Source: Arcticibacterium sp964021845
Lineage (GTDB): Bacteria > Bacteroidota > Bacteroidia > Cytophagales > Spirosomataceae
Direction: 5' to 3'
Length of the DNA stretch: 64,000 nt
NCBI RefSeq assembly: GCF_964021845.1
Contig: NZ_CAXHZC010000003.1
Location: forward strand, 186,001 to 250,000
A program made the translations under genes and the position numbers. Of the stretch, positions 8,784 to 18,088 are shown one piece after another. The number at the start of each line of letters is the position of its first letter. Position 1 is the stretch's first letter. Under the pieces are notes generated by a model. That model saw only the letters and a program-made list of their open reading frames with translations. It made no database searches and was not told the DNA's origin.

Positions 8784-9601
8784 TACATTTTATAAGCTTC
8801 CACGGCTTTTCTAACACTTCCATGTTTCAGGAGAAGGTTTTGAGCCAATTCGAAATCAATAGCTAATTCATTCATAACCATTCTGGTACCTCGCTCCACT
8901 AATTTATCATTAGATAGCTGCATGTCTACCATTTTATTTCCTTTGACTTTTCCTAGCTGAATCATTACTGCTGTAGAAATCATATTTAGAACGAGTTTTT
9001 GAGCTGTTCCTGATTTTAGCCTAGTACTTCCTGTTATAAACTCAGGCCCAACAATTACCTCAACTGGATAATTTGCGGCAGCGGCAACACCACTTCCCGC
9101 ATTACAAACGATACAACCTGTTAAAACACCAGACTCATTAGATTTTTTAAGTCCTCCTATTACATACGGTGTTCTTCCACTGGCTGCTATTCCAATTACA
9201 GTATCATTTGAATTTATACCGTAAGCCTCCAAATCCTTCCAAGCTTGTTCTTCATCATCTTCTGCAAACTCTACTGCCTTTCGGATGGCACTATCTCCGC
9301 CAGCAATAATTCCTACCACCAAATCATGACTTACACCAAAAGTAGGAGGACACTCTGAAGCATCTACTACACCTAGGCGACCGCTAGTTCCAGCACCGAT
9401 ATAGAATAGTCTACCACCATTCTTCATCCTTTTGACTATCTCAGTCACAAGGGCCTCTATCTGAGGTATAACCTTTTCTACCGCAACAGGAACAGACCTA
9501 TCTTCCTGGTTCATTCCTTGAAGAAGTTCCTTCACAGATTTATTCTCCAAGTTGTCATGATTTGAACTTGACTCTGTTGATAATTCTAATAAATCAGCCA
9601 T
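8783..9601 (-). CDS. murQ: N-acetylmuramic acid 6-phosphate etherase
   Basis: 272 residues from the ATG at 9601. An open frame extends 9 codons further but would run into the dipeptidase stop, and MADLLELSTE followed by SSSNHDNLE matches the family start. MurQ splits MurNAc-6-phosphate into GlcNAc-6-phosphate and lactate during peptidoglycan recycling in the cytoplasm. The SIS-domain phosphosugar site is seen in YIGAGTSGRLGVVDASECPP, and the later GPEFITGSTRLKSGTA is also characteristic. It sits 7 bases after the M20 dipeptidase and overlaps batA by one base. No MurNAc transporter or kinase gene is nearby, so the substrate source is not shown. Confidence 0.93.
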   Translation of the reverse strand: MADLLELSTESSSNHDNLENKSVKELLQGMNQEDRSVPVAVEKVIPQIEALVTEIVKRMKNGGRLFYIGAGTSGRLGVVDASECPPTFGVSHDLVVGIIAGGDSAIRKAVEFAEDDEEQAWKDLEAYGINSNDTVIGIAASGRTPYVIGGLKKSNESGVLTGCIVCNAGSGVAAAANYPVEVIVGPEFITGSTRLKSGTAQKLVLNMISTAVMIQLGKVKGNKMVDMQLSNDKLVERGTRMVMNELAIDFELAQNLLLKHGSVRKAVEAYKM

Positions 9602-9608
9602 TCGTGTG

Positions 9609-10988
9609 TTATTTAGACAGTTCAGCAAAGTGTTTATAAAACAATGGAATAGTCTCTATCCCTTTAAAGAAGTTGAAAACACCATAGTTCTCATTTGGCG
9701 AGTGCAATGCATCTGAATCTAAACCAAAACCAAACAATATTGATTTCAAGCCTAGCACCTCTTCAAACAAAGCAACAATTGGAATGCTTCCTCCTCCGCG
9801 TGTTGGCACTGGTGTTTTACCAAAGGCTTCCTGCATTGCATTAAAAGCGGCCTGATATCCTATGGAGTCAGTAGGTGTAACATAAGGCTGCCCACCATGG
9901 TGTCTTGAAACGGTGACTTTCACCGTGGAAGGAGCTATCGCTTTAAAATGCTTATCAAACAGTTCTGAAATCTCTATCCAGTCTTGGTCTGGTACTAGTC
10001 TCATTGAAATTTTTGCGTTAGCCTTTGACGGTAATACCGTTTTAGACCCCTCGCCCGTATAACCACTCCAAATTCCATTTACATCCAAGGTTGGCCTAAT
10101 GGCTGCCCTTTCTCTTGTGGTATATCCTTTCTCCCCCGCTACATCATCAATATTCAAATCGCTCTTATACTCTTCCTCATCAAAAGGAGCTTTCTCTAAA
10201 GCCTCTCTCTCTTCCACAGTTAATTCTACTACTTTATCATAGAAGCCCTCTACCATAATTTTTCCATCTTCGTCGTGAAGAGACGCTATCATTTTTGCCA
10301 AAACATTGGCTGGATTTGCTACTGCTCCACCGTATACCCCAGAATGTAAATCTCTATTTGGTCCAGTTACCTCCACTTCCATGTAAGAAAGGCCTCTCAA
10401 GCCAGTCTCTACAGATGGAATATCATTCGCAATAATAGATGTATCAGAAATCAGAATAATATCTGCTGCCAATTTCTCCTTATTCGCCTTAATAAAAGTT
10501 TCAAGGTTTTCAGAACCAACTTCCTCTTCTCCTTCAAACATAACTTTAACATTACAAGTCAAAGAATTATTTTGAAGCATGCCTTCGATGGCCTTTACAT
10601 GCATGTAAATTTGACCTTTATCATCACAGGCACCTCGAGCGAAAATAGCTCCGTCTGGATGCACTTTTGATTTTTTAATTACTGGTTCAAAAGGTGGAGA
10701 ATCCCAAAGTTCATAAGGATCTGCGGGCTGAACATCATAGTGTCCATACACCAAAATAGTTGGTAAATTCTTATCAATAATCTTTTCAGAGAAAACTATT
10801 GGATGACCTTCCGTTGGGCAAATTTCTGCCAGATCCATCCCAGCGTCTAAAAGCTTGTTTTGAATCCAAGAGGCAGCCGCCTGCATATCACCATCAAATT
10901 TGGGATCGGCACTTACCGAAGGGATTCTAAGAAAATCAAAAAGCTCGTCTAAAAATCGTTGTTTATTTTTCTCAATGAATGATTTCAT
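9609..10988 (-). CDS. M20-family dipeptidase (CNDP-like)
   Basis: 459 residues, the usual size for carnosinase-like M20 peptidases. The two-zinc site is visible: His83 and Asp85 in YGHYDVQPADP, Asp122 in CDDKGQ, the general base in FEGEEEVGSENL and the late His in ALHSPNENYG. A lid/dimerisation domain is inserted in the middle. No signal peptide is seen, so it probably acts in the cytoplasm on dipeptides. It leads the run that continues with murQ and has a good -7 element upstream. A part in recycling wall peptides is possible but not shown by sequence. Confidence 0.88.
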   Translation of the reverse strand: MKSFIEKNKQRFLDELFDFLRIPSVSADPKFDGDMQAAASWIQNKLLDAGMDLAEICPTEGHPIVFSEKIIDKNLPTILVYGHYDVQPADPYELWDSPPFEPVIKKSKVHPDGAIFARGACDDKGQIYMHVKAIEGMLQNNSLTCNVKVMFEGEEEVGSENLETFIKANKEKLAADIILISDTSIIANDIPSVETGLRGLSYMEVEVTGPNRDLHSGVYGGAVANPANVLAKMIASLHDEDGKIMVEGFYDKVVELTVEEREALEKAPFDEEEYKSDLNIDDVAGEKGYTTRERAAIRPTLDVNGIWSGYTGEGSKTVLPSKANAKISMRLVPDQDWIEISELFDKHFKAIAPSTVKVTVSRHHGGQPYVTPTDSIGYQAAFNAMQEAFGKTPVPTRGGGSIPIVALFEEVLGLKSILFGFGLDSDALHSPNENYGVFNFFKGIETIPLFYKHFAELSK

Positions 10989-11012
10989 ACCTTAAATTAC
11001 CTTTAATTTAGG

Positions 11013-11020
11013 CAAAGGTA
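11013..11020 (-). promoter_or_regulatory. -7 element of the dipeptidase-murQ-batA run
   Basis: TACCTTTG on the minus strand, 24 bases before the dipeptidase ATG. A TTTC about 17 bases upstream is the only -33-like piece. It may start the transcript that carries murQ, batA and possibly the glycan genes, since no other promoter is evident before 6577. Confidence 0.6.
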
Positions 11021-11072
11021 CATATACTAAATCATTCGAAATAAACTTGAGATTATCTATTTGAAAAAACGA

Positions 11073-11669
11073 CTACTTCGGTGGATATTTGTTTTCGTTG
11101 CCTGCTAAAAGTCTTTTTACATTTTCTCTGTGCGTGAACAAGAGAAGTAAAAAAAGAGCAAGAGCCATAGCATGAAAAAAATGCTCGTCTGGTCTTCTAA
11201 AGAAGTTAAATGGAATAAAAGAAAAAGAACCCATTAATGAAGCCAAAGAAACATACTTGCTGAAAGTCAGAACTATAGCGAAAACCACTAGGCAAACTAA
11301 TGCACCGTAAGGGTTTAGAGCCAAAATAACACCAAAGGAAGTAGCAATGCCTTTTCCTCCTTTAAAACCTGCGAAGATTGGAAGAAGATGGCCAATCACT
11401 GCAGCAAAGCCAACGATTATTAAAGTTGATTCGTCTGAACCTAAAATTTTTTTGGCAATAAAAATTGCTAAAAAACCTTTAAGCATATCAATGATTAAAA
11501 CTGCTAAACCAGCTTTTTTGCCTAAAACTCTTAATGAGTTTGTGGCACCTGCATTTCCAGAGCCAAACTCTCTCACATCTACTTTATGGAAAAATCTGCC
11601 ATAGAGTACAGCTGTGGGAATCGAACCAAGTAAATAAGCCAGTAATATTAAACCTGCAACAGGAAGCAT
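11073..11669 (-). CDS. plsY: Acyl-phosphate glycerol-3-phosphate acyltransferase
   Basis: 198 residues from the ATG at 11669. A longer frame (to 11732) exists, but a promoter-like TAGTTTTG at 11703-11696 would lie inside it, and the shorter start gives the usual MLPVAGLILLAYLLGSIPTA opening. PlsY moves an acyl group from acyl-phosphate to glycerol-3-phosphate, the first step of phospholipid synthesis. The three family motifs are visible: GSIPTA, REFGSGNAGATNSLR and GHLLPIFAGFKGGKGIAT. Several hydrophobic helices run through the protein. It is transcribed alone, away from glycogen synthase. Confidence 0.94.
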   Translation of the reverse strand: MLPVAGLILLAYLLGSIPTAVLYGRFFHKVDVREFGSGNAGATNSLRVLGKKAGLAVLIIDMLKGFLAIFIAKKILGSDESTLIIVGFAAVIGHLLPIFAGFKGGKGIATSFGVILALNPYGALVCLVVFAIVLTFSKYVSLASLMGSFSFIPFNFFRRPDEHFFHAMALALFLLLLFTHRENVKRLLAGNENKYPPK

Positions 11670-11695
11670 TTGATACGGTGAAATTTTTTGAATTG

Positions 11696-11728
11696 CAAAA
11701 CTAAATAAATTGTACCATTTTAAGACAA
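11696..11728 (-). promoter_or_regulatory. Promoter of plsY
   Basis: On the minus strand TTG (11728-11726) and TAGTTTTG (11703-11696), spacing 22. A start near 11689 would be 20 bases before the ATG at 11669, which decides between the two possible starts of plsY. Confidence 0.6.
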
Positions 11729-11800
11729 CCACTTTGCATATAATTCACAAACAACTCAACAACAGTTAATTATAAAATAAAAAGTGTTTATTGAATTTAC

Positions 11801-13657
11801 CTATTTCAACTTTACTCCCTTTTTCTTTAAGGCTAAATCATGTGCTGTATCATAATAAGAACGTAGGTTAGCCCAATCGAAGATGTCCGAAAAGTTTTCA
11901 ACTCTATTTCGCTGCATTATTCTATCTCGCCTGTTCATGGTCACAAAATTGAAAAGTTGATCAGCTAACTGCTCCGCAGCTTCATCATAATTTTTCTTCT
12001 TTCTGTCTACCACATAAACCCCAACATTTTCATAATCCTTCATTATTTGGAGCATAAAATCACCAAAACCAGACAAGTCAGATGTTACCGTTGGAATTCC
12101 TCTAATAACGCACTCTAATGGCGTATAACCCCAAGGCTCATAATAACTAGGAAAAACGCCCAAGTGGCACCCTCTAACAAACTGACCATACTCTAAACCA
12201 AACAAAGGATTAGTGGTGGAAATAAAATCAGGATGATAAACGAACTTCACTCTATCCTCCTTGTTATTTTTCATATTAGAATGATCAAAAAATTCGGTAA
12301 TTTGATCAGGACCTTTAAGCAAATGGGTTGTGGTTTGAGGCAGGTTATGTGTCTTCCATGTTTGTATGGTTCTTCTTAGTCGAAGTCTCCAATAATCTTC
12401 TACAAACGTATTTAAGTCTGGCAAGGTTGGGTCTTCATTGGCTGCAGAAGCATAGAACAATTGCTCTCCAATTTGTTCTTCAATAGACTCGCATGTTTGC
12501 TTAATTTCTTCCATTACGGCCCTTGATTGAAGAACCTCAGGGTTGATGGAATGAACAGGGTTTCTCGTAATAATAAACATGACCACTGTGGTGTCAATAT
12601 TATTCTTGACTAGCTTAAAATTTAGCCTTTTAAGTGCTTCTAACGTTATGTCATAACCCTTATTTTTAAACTCATACCTTCCAGAAGTAAAGAAATACAA
12701 GGTATTGTCTAAATCCCAGCTATAGCTTTGGAAGAAATGTCCCATCACAAACTGGTTTATCTTCTGTTTAAATTTAATATGCAGGTTTTGGAACTCGTGT
12801 GTGGCAGCATAACGCGTAATATTAAGTCCATTAGGTAATATTAAATCACATTTTCTTTCAAAAAACACCTCACATTCCTTTGCTGTAATTTCACTAACTG
12901 TTGTAAGTACATGACAGCTTTGTGCAGCATGATGCTCTATTCCTGCCTGTGCTTCGATGTTATAATTTCTTGCTTCTACCTCCCAATTATAATTAGGTAA
13001 ATCTTCATAAAAGTTTTCAACGTTACCCGCAATATACCTTCCGAGCATAGTAGCATGTGTAGTGAATATAGTGGCTAAGTCAATCTTATTTTTAGCAAGA
13101 TTTAAAATTGGAACAGCCGACATCCACTCATGAAAATGGGCTATAACATTTAATTTCTTTGAGTGATTATTGACAAACTCCGTAAGGTAAAGTTCAATGT
13201 AGTGACCAAAAGCTATAACTTGATTAACCAGTGGTTCCGCATTTATGGTACTTATTTTATGGTCTTCCCAAAGCTCAAACTTCAGATTGTCAATACCCTC
13301 TAAGGCTTTTGCAAAGTCAATAAGTATCATTCTTGGTCTGCCTGTAACTAGCCAATGACCATAATACACCGTAATACCACTTTTCTTAAGTTCCTCTGCT
13401 GCCTTACAAAATGGGGAGTCGTCTGAAGATTCTTCAAATTCTATAGACGCTGTTTGGTCAAAATATGGCCCAATAAGACAATAATCATCCCCCCACTTTT
13501 CCACCATGGCAGGTACTTTTGAGCGGATAACGGTATAAATACCTCCTACTTGATTACAAACTTCCCATGCAAGTTCAAATAGAACTTCTTTTGACTGTTT
13601 TCTCGGCTCTACCTTAAATGTCTCTTGTGATGCTTTTACAAATTTCTTTACTGCCAT
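11801..13657 (-). CDS. Glycogen synthase, GT3 (eukaryote-like) family
   Basis: 618 residues. It starts with the GT3 signature LFELAWEVCNQVGGIYTVIRSK, in which the KVGGL-like loop binds the nucleotide sugar. Near the C-terminus is PSYYEPWGYTPLE, the E-x7-E acceptor/donor site. GT3 enzymes build alpha-1,4-glucan from UDP-glucose. This type is found in animals, fungi and many Bacteroidota, and it replaces the bacterial GlgA (GT5). The gene starts 1 base after the ruvB stop, so it is likely cotranscribed with ruvB. No branching enzyme or phosphorylase gene is nearby. Confidence 0.9.
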   Translation of the reverse strand: MAVKKFVKASQETFKVEPRKQSKEVLFELAWEVCNQVGGIYTVIRSKVPAMVEKWGDDYCLIGPYFDQTASIEFEESSDDSPFCKAAEELKKSGITVYYGHWLVTGRPRMILIDFAKALEGIDNLKFELWEDHKISTINAEPLVNQVIAFGHYIELYLTEFVNNHSKKLNVIAHFHEWMSAVPILNLAKNKIDLATIFTTHATMLGRYIAGNVENFYEDLPNYNWEVEARNYNIEAQAGIEHHAAQSCHVLTTVSEITAKECEVFFERKCDLILPNGLNITRYAATHEFQNLHIKFKQKINQFVMGHFFQSYSWDLDNTLYFFTSGRYEFKNKGYDITLEALKRLNFKLVKNNIDTTVVMFIITRNPVHSINPEVLQSRAVMEEIKQTCESIEEQIGEQLFYASAANEDPTLPDLNTFVEDYWRLRLRRTIQTWKTHNLPQTTTHLLKGPDQITEFFDHSNMKNNKEDRVKFVYHPDFISTTNPLFGLEYGQFVRGCHLGVFPSYYEPWGYTPLECVIRGIPTVTSDLSGFGDFMLQIMKDYENVGVYVVDRKKKNYDEAAEQLADQLFNFVTMNRRDRIMQRNRVENFSDIFDWANLRSYYDTAHDLALKKKGVKLK

Positions 13658-13658
13658 A

Positions 13659-14684
13659 TTAAAACAATTCTCCGGTTCTATGTTTGGGTACTATATTTAA
13701 ATGTTTATAAGCTTTTTCCGTGGCTTCACGTCCTCTAGAAGTTCTCTTCAAAAATCCCTCTTGAATCAAAAATGGTTCATATACCTCCTCTATTGTCTCT
13801 GCCTCCTCGCTACAAGCTGTTGCTATGGTAGAAAGACCAACAGGCCCTCCTTTAAATTTATCAATTATAGTGTGTAGAATTCTATTATCCATCTCATCTA
13901 AGCCATGCTCATCCACATCTAGAGCTCCTAAAGCAAACTTTGCGATTTCAATATCAATTTTTCCTGAACCTTTTACTTGAGCAAAATCTCTTGTTCTTCT
14001 TAATAGATTATTAGCTATTCTAGGGGTACCTCTACTTCTTCTTGCTATTTCAAAAGTACCTTGAGCTGTTATGGGCGTCTCCAAAATTTGAGCAGACCTA
14101 CCAACAATTACACTCAAAAGCTTAGCATCATAATATTCCAATCTAGCATTAATTCCGAATCTGGCTCTCAAAGGAGCTGTTAACAATCCGGCCCTAGTAG
14201 TAGCTCCAATTAAGGTAAATGGATTAAGCGAAATTTGAACACTTCTTGCATTTGGACCTGAGTCCAACATGATGTCAATTTTATAATCTTCCATAGCTGA
14301 GTATAAATACTCTTCCACTATCGGGTTCAATCTATGAATTTCATCGATAAAAAGCACATCATTTTCTTCTAGATTTGTCAATAAACCCGCTAAATCACTG
14401 GGTTTATCTAAAACAGGGCCTGAAGTTATCTTAATTGATGCGTTAAGCTCATTGGCAATAATGTAGGATAAAGTAGTTTTTCCTAAACCTGGAGGGCCAT
14501 GAAGCAAGACATGATCCAATGCTTCTTCTCTCTGCTTGGCGGCAAGCACAAATATTTTCAAGTTTTCAAGCACTTTTGCTTGGCCCGTAAAATCTTCAAA
14601 ATTTACAGGTCTTAAAGCTCTTTCAATATCCCTATCAATAGGATTAAGCTTTTCTTGCTCTCCGTCTAAATAGTCTTCCCGCAT
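13659..14684 (-). CDS. ruvB: Holliday junction branch-migration ATPase RuvB
   Basis: 341 residues, the standard length. Walker A GPPGLGKTT, Walker B LFIDEIHRL, sensor GATTRAGLL and the arginine finger region TAPLRARFGI are all present. A winged-helix end follows (EPFLIQEGFLKRTSRGREAT). RuvB is the hexameric motor that, with RuvA, moves Holliday junctions during recombination repair. The gene is followed at once by glycogen synthase. An 86-base gap separates it from the large secreted-protein gene. Confidence 0.97.
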   Translation of the reverse strand: MREDYLDGEQEKLNPIDRDIERALRPVNFEDFTGQAKVLENLKIFVLAAKQREEALDHVLLHGPPGLGKTTLSYIIANELNASIKITSGPVLDKPSDLAGLLTNLEENDVLFIDEIHRLNPIVEEYLYSAMEDYKIDIMLDSGPNARSVQISLNPFTLIGATTRAGLLTAPLRARFGINARLEYYDAKLLSVIVGRSAQILETPITAQGTFEIARRSRGTPRIANNLLRRTRDFAQVKGSGKIDIEIAKFALGALDVDEHGLDEMDNRILHTIIDKFKGGPVGLSTIATACSEEAETIEEVYEPFLIQEGFLKRTSRGREATEKAYKHLNIVPKHRTGELF

Positions 14685-14770
14685 AAAATTCGTTACAGAA
14701 TTAAATTTGGTAAAAATACGAATTGTGACTTAGCAAGATCTTTATTGCGGAAAGAAAAGATCTATTTTTT

Positions 14771-17440
14771 TTACTTGAGTACCCATACCGAACCCATTTC
14801 TTTCAAGACGCCTCTTTCTGGAAAGTCTAAAGCTTTATAGGTCAACACATAAGGATAAAGTGTTGGGGCTTGTATTTTTCCCTTAACTCTTCCGTCCCAC
14901 TTAATATCTAAATTATCTGTCTCAAAAACCAACTCACCCCATCTATTAAACACTTTGAGATTTACTTCATCTAAGTAGGCATATTCGATTTTGAATGATT
15001 GATTTACAGCAATTGGACCAATCGGTGAAAAAGCTTCTGGAAAGAAAACTCTGGGTTCACAGCCTTCTAATACTTCAATTTCATCACTGGTGGAACATTC
15101 AAAATTATTTTCTACCTCCAGGGTATACACCGAAGGGGCTATTACTTCCTGAATAGAATCACTCGCATTTCCTCCCAATGGAACGCCAGTGGCGGTTCCC
15201 CAACTGTAAGTAAAAGTATCGCCTCCAGTTACTGCCGCATACAACTTTGCCTTTATAACTGGAAAGTCTCTTGTGCACACATAGGCGAAATCAGGAAGAG
15301 CAGAGACTGGAGAAGGTTTTATATAAATGGAGTCTACCAAAACCTCTTGTGTACATTCCGTTTCTGTAGCTTCTAATAGCTTATCAATAACCTGAGAGTT
15401 AATTATACCACTCAGTGGCGATTTGTTGAAAACCTTTATTATTACCTTAATTCTATTCCAGCCGAGTTTTGGAAAAGTATAATTGACATTTTCACCTTTC
15501 ATGGTGGTTCCATCTTCAAACTCCCATGTAATTTCATTCCGCATAGGATCACAAATTCCTTGAGCTTCTAAGGCAGTAGCCGCATTAAAACAGTTTCCTG
15601 AATAATTAGCAGATGCTCCTCCACCTTCTTGTTCTTGATTGGCGTAAGTAACTGAAGGGAAACCCAAGCCAACAGTTCCATTAACCTCAATACCTCTATT
15701 AATATCATTATAACCCACTAAAGCAGGTCCGCCAAGCTCATCTGGTGCCTGTAAATAAGCAATCTTATCGCTATCTTTTACAGCCATATATAGAAATTTT
15801 TCACCTGAACTGTTTGGGTTAATTGGTCCCAGTTGTAAGGCCCCAAATTGTTCTGTATTTGATTCATCTATAGTTAAAATATTAGCCTGGATTATGGCTG
15901 GGTCTGTATAAAAGACAGGAATTTGAAGCAAGTAAGATGTTTCTCCGTTAGCTGGATCTCCTGAAATAGTGGCATAAAGTAAATTACCATCAGGGCTAAA
16001 CGAAAGACCATAAACAGTCGGTGGAGCAGAAATTCCAAGATTAATAGTTATTGGATTTGAAAAGGCTTTGGTATCTGGATCGTAAGTAAGCACTTCCACC
16101 ACATTATCACCACCAATAACTCCAGACTGAGCCATTTGGGTACCTTGTTCATCAAAAACGGTATAACCCGTATTAGAATCTACCTCGTCTTGGAATATTC
16201 CTATTCCTGTCTCTGTTGTTTGAATTCCTACAGAATCTATTCCAATAATTTGAATTTGATTATTGCCTAGTTCATGAGTGAAAATGTCAAAACCTGTTTC
16301 GTCTGGTTTTGGAAGAACAGTGACCTTATCTGTAATTCCTGCGGCAACAGGTACATCCCTTTCTACAATTTGCCCCATGCCTCCATTGTACCGAAGGTCA
16401 ATAACGCTGTAAGACAAAAGCCCTGTGTCAATATCCTTAGAAAAGACATAGTATTGATGGTGAGGGCACTCATTACAGCTACTTTTAGGGATAATAGTTA
16501 AGCCTTGAGATGCGGTATTATTTCCATTAAGTAAGCCAACGCCATTAGCATCCAAAACGGGCTCATCATTGCCATCATAAACATTTTTACCATCAGAATA
16601 AAAAGCCAAACTCCCAGAAGGGCCATAAACCATTGCCGTGGCTACTTCAGAATCTAAAGGGTTTGACCTTCCAGCAGCAGGAGAAATAGTTATGCTATCT
16701 GTTTCAACCTCAGCAAAAAAATCACCTTCGGGGTCTAGCGAGTCTCTCGGTATCTCAACACCACCATCACTTTGAAATTCTAAAGTGGCTCCTTTTCCAA
16801 AAAACCACTCCTCATTTCCGCCACCGCCGCCGGCTTCCTCATAACAAAACTTTACATTTATTTTAGCGGTACGCGAACAACCATCAGGACCGAAAACCTC
16901 TACAGAATAACAGCCAGAAGAATCAACATCAATAGTTTTAGTAGTATCGCCTCCAGGATACCATAAATAAGAATAATTAGAAGTTCCAACTGCTAATTTA
17001 AATGGATTAAGTGTTAGAGCACTATTATCACAAACCGTAGTATCCGCTGAAGTTACTCCGTTAAATTTAGGCTGCTGTGGCAAACTTCCTATCGAAACTG
17101 TTTTTGAAACTGTTGAAGTTATCCCAGCTTTAGAAATCTTTGTTAAAGAAACCTGATAATCGCCCGCAGTGCTATAAAAAAACTGTGGGTTTCTTGTAGT
17201 TGCTTGGCTAGGATTGGTTGGGTCTCCAAAATCCCATACCCAACTTTCTGAATCCAAATCTGTATCAAAAAAATAAGTCGCATTAGGGCATCCTTCCAAT
17301 GCTCCACCTTCTCCTGTCGTAATATCCAATACACAGGATTTAGGACTAACATAAAATTGACCCCAAGACTGACCCGCACCAAAGGATGCAAGCGTCAAAA
17401 GCGACAGTTTTATTATATTTTTCCTAGTTAAGCGAAACAT
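14771..17440 (-). CDS. Large secreted PKD-domain protein with T9SS type B sorting tail
   Basis: 889 residues. It opens with a signal peptide (LTRKNIIKLSLLTLASFGAG). A PKD domain (about residues 35-115) has the telling WVWDFGDPTNPSQATTRNPQ. A long central region (about 210-600) has propeller-like repeats such as LSFSPDGNLLYATISGDP. A second PKD-like stretch carries ITWEFEDGTTMKGENVNYTF. The tail reads VFFPEAFSPIGPIAVNQ, then LKVFNRWGELVFETDN and KWDGRVKG, which is the gliding-motility-associated type B sorting domain recognised by the type IX secretion system. It should be exported to the cell surface. Function beyond adhesion or display is unknown. Opal-like GGGGG spacers separate the modules. 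Confidence 0.88.
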   Translation of the reverse strand: MFRLTRKNIIKLSLLTLASFGAGQSWGQFYVSPKSCVLDITTGEGGALEGCPNATYFFDTDLDSESWVWDFGDPTNPSQATTRNPQFFYSTAGDYQVSLTKISKAGITSTVSKTVSIGSLPQQPKFNGVTSADTTVCDNSALTLNPFKLAVGTSNYSYLWYPGGDTTKTIDVDSSGCYSVEVFGPDGCSRTAKINVKFCYEEAGGGGGNEEWFFGKGATLEFQSDGGVEIPRDSLDPEGDFFAEVETDSITISPAAGRSNPLDSEVATAMVYGPSGSLAFYSDGKNVYDGNDEPVLDANGVGLLNGNNTASQGLTIIPKSSCNECPHHQYYVFSKDIDTGLLSYSVIDLRYNGGMGQIVERDVPVAAGITDKVTVLPKPDETGFDIFTHELGNNQIQIIGIDSVGIQTTETGIGIFQDEVDSNTGYTVFDEQGTQMAQSGVIGGDNVVEVLTYDPDTKAFSNPITINLGISAPPTVYGLSFSPDGNLLYATISGDPANGETSYLLQIPVFYTDPAIIQANILTIDESNTEQFGALQLGPINPNSSGEKFLYMAVKDSDKIAYLQAPDELGGPALVGYNDINRGIEVNGTVGLGFPSVTYANQEQEGGGASANYSGNCFNAATALEAQGICDPMRNEITWEFEDGTTMKGENVNYTFPKLGWNRIKVIIKVFNKSPLSGIINSQVIDKLLEATETECTQEVLVDSIYIKPSPVSALPDFAYVCTRDFPVIKAKLYAAVTGGDTFTYSWGTATGVPLGGNASDSIQEVIAPSVYTLEVENNFECSTSDEIEVLEGCEPRVFFPEAFSPIGPIAVNQSFKIEYAYLDEVNLKVFNRWGELVFETDNLDIKWDGRVKGKIQAPTLYPYVLTYKALDFPERGVLKEMGSVWVLK

Positions 17441-17576
17441 TTTATAAATTTCTTATCAAAAAATGACTCAAAAATTAAACCAACGGTTTAATATTAGATA
17501 CGAGATTAAAGGTAAAATTGCCTTTAGAAAACGACATTTTAGCCCTTTTATTCATTTATTCCTACCAGATTTTAAC

Positions 17577-18020
17577 ATGAAAATCAAAATAAGTATCGGA
17601 AACATCAATAATTGTATTGAGGTTTCTGATAAGATTCCAGAATTCTCTGACAAAAAATATGACATCACAGACTATAAACGAAGGCTCGATAAAACCTTTC
17701 ATTTAATACTGATAGCCTATGATAATAACGAAGCCGTAGGTTTTAAGGTTGGCTATGATAGAGATAAAAATGGAACATTCTATAGCTGGATGGGTGGAGT
17801 TATTCCTGAATATAGGCAAAGAGGCGTGGCTAAAGAACTTGCAAAAAGACAAGAACAGCTGGTGCGAAAAGAAGGTTTTAAGTTTATTTCGTTTAAAACT
17901 AGGAATTATTTAAAAGCAATGCTGGTCTTCGGAATTCGCAATGGATTCAATATTACTGGCATTGAAGAAAAGAATATTGCTTCTGAAAACAGAATCATTC
18001 TTAAAAAGGCACTTAATTGA
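17577..18020 (+). CDS. GNAT-family N-acetyltransferase
   Basis: 147 residues from the ATG at 17577. The open frame runs upstream to 17463, but those 38 codons are unlike the family and overlap the divergent promoter area. A GNAT fold is recognised from the strand FYSWMGGVIPEYRQRGVAKELAK, whose RQRGVA segment is the acetyl-CoA pyrophosphate loop (motif A). The helix LVRKEGFKFISFKTRNYLKAM follows. GNAT enzymes acetylate amines, from antibiotics to protein N-termini; no substrate can be read from the sequence. It is divergent from the large T9SS protein gene and precedes def. Confidence 0.8.
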   Translation: MKIKISIGNINNCIEVSDKIPEFSDKKYDITDYKRRLDKTFHLILIAYDNNEAVGFKVGYDRDKNGTFYSWMGGVIPEYRQRGVAKELAKRQEQLVRKEGFKFISFKTRNYLKAMLVFGIRNGFNITGIEEKNIASENRIILKKALN

Positions 18021-18061
18021 ATTGAAAAACCCTAGAAATTTAATGTTGAAAAACATATCCT

Positions 18062-18069
18062 TATTTTTG
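18062..18069 (+). promoter_or_regulatory. -7 element of def
   Basis: TATTTTTG, 19 bases before the def ATG. A TTG at 18046-18048 is only 13 bases upstream, so the -33 element is doubtful. Confidence 0.5.
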
Positions 18070-18088
18070 CAAAAAAAATTAGTATTTG

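Noticed and set aside
14736..14772. Plus-strand terminator-like hairpin (AGATCTTT/AAAGATCT plus eight T residues)
   Set aside because: No plus-strand gene leads into it; both flanking genes are on the minus strand, and on that strand no T run follows the stem.
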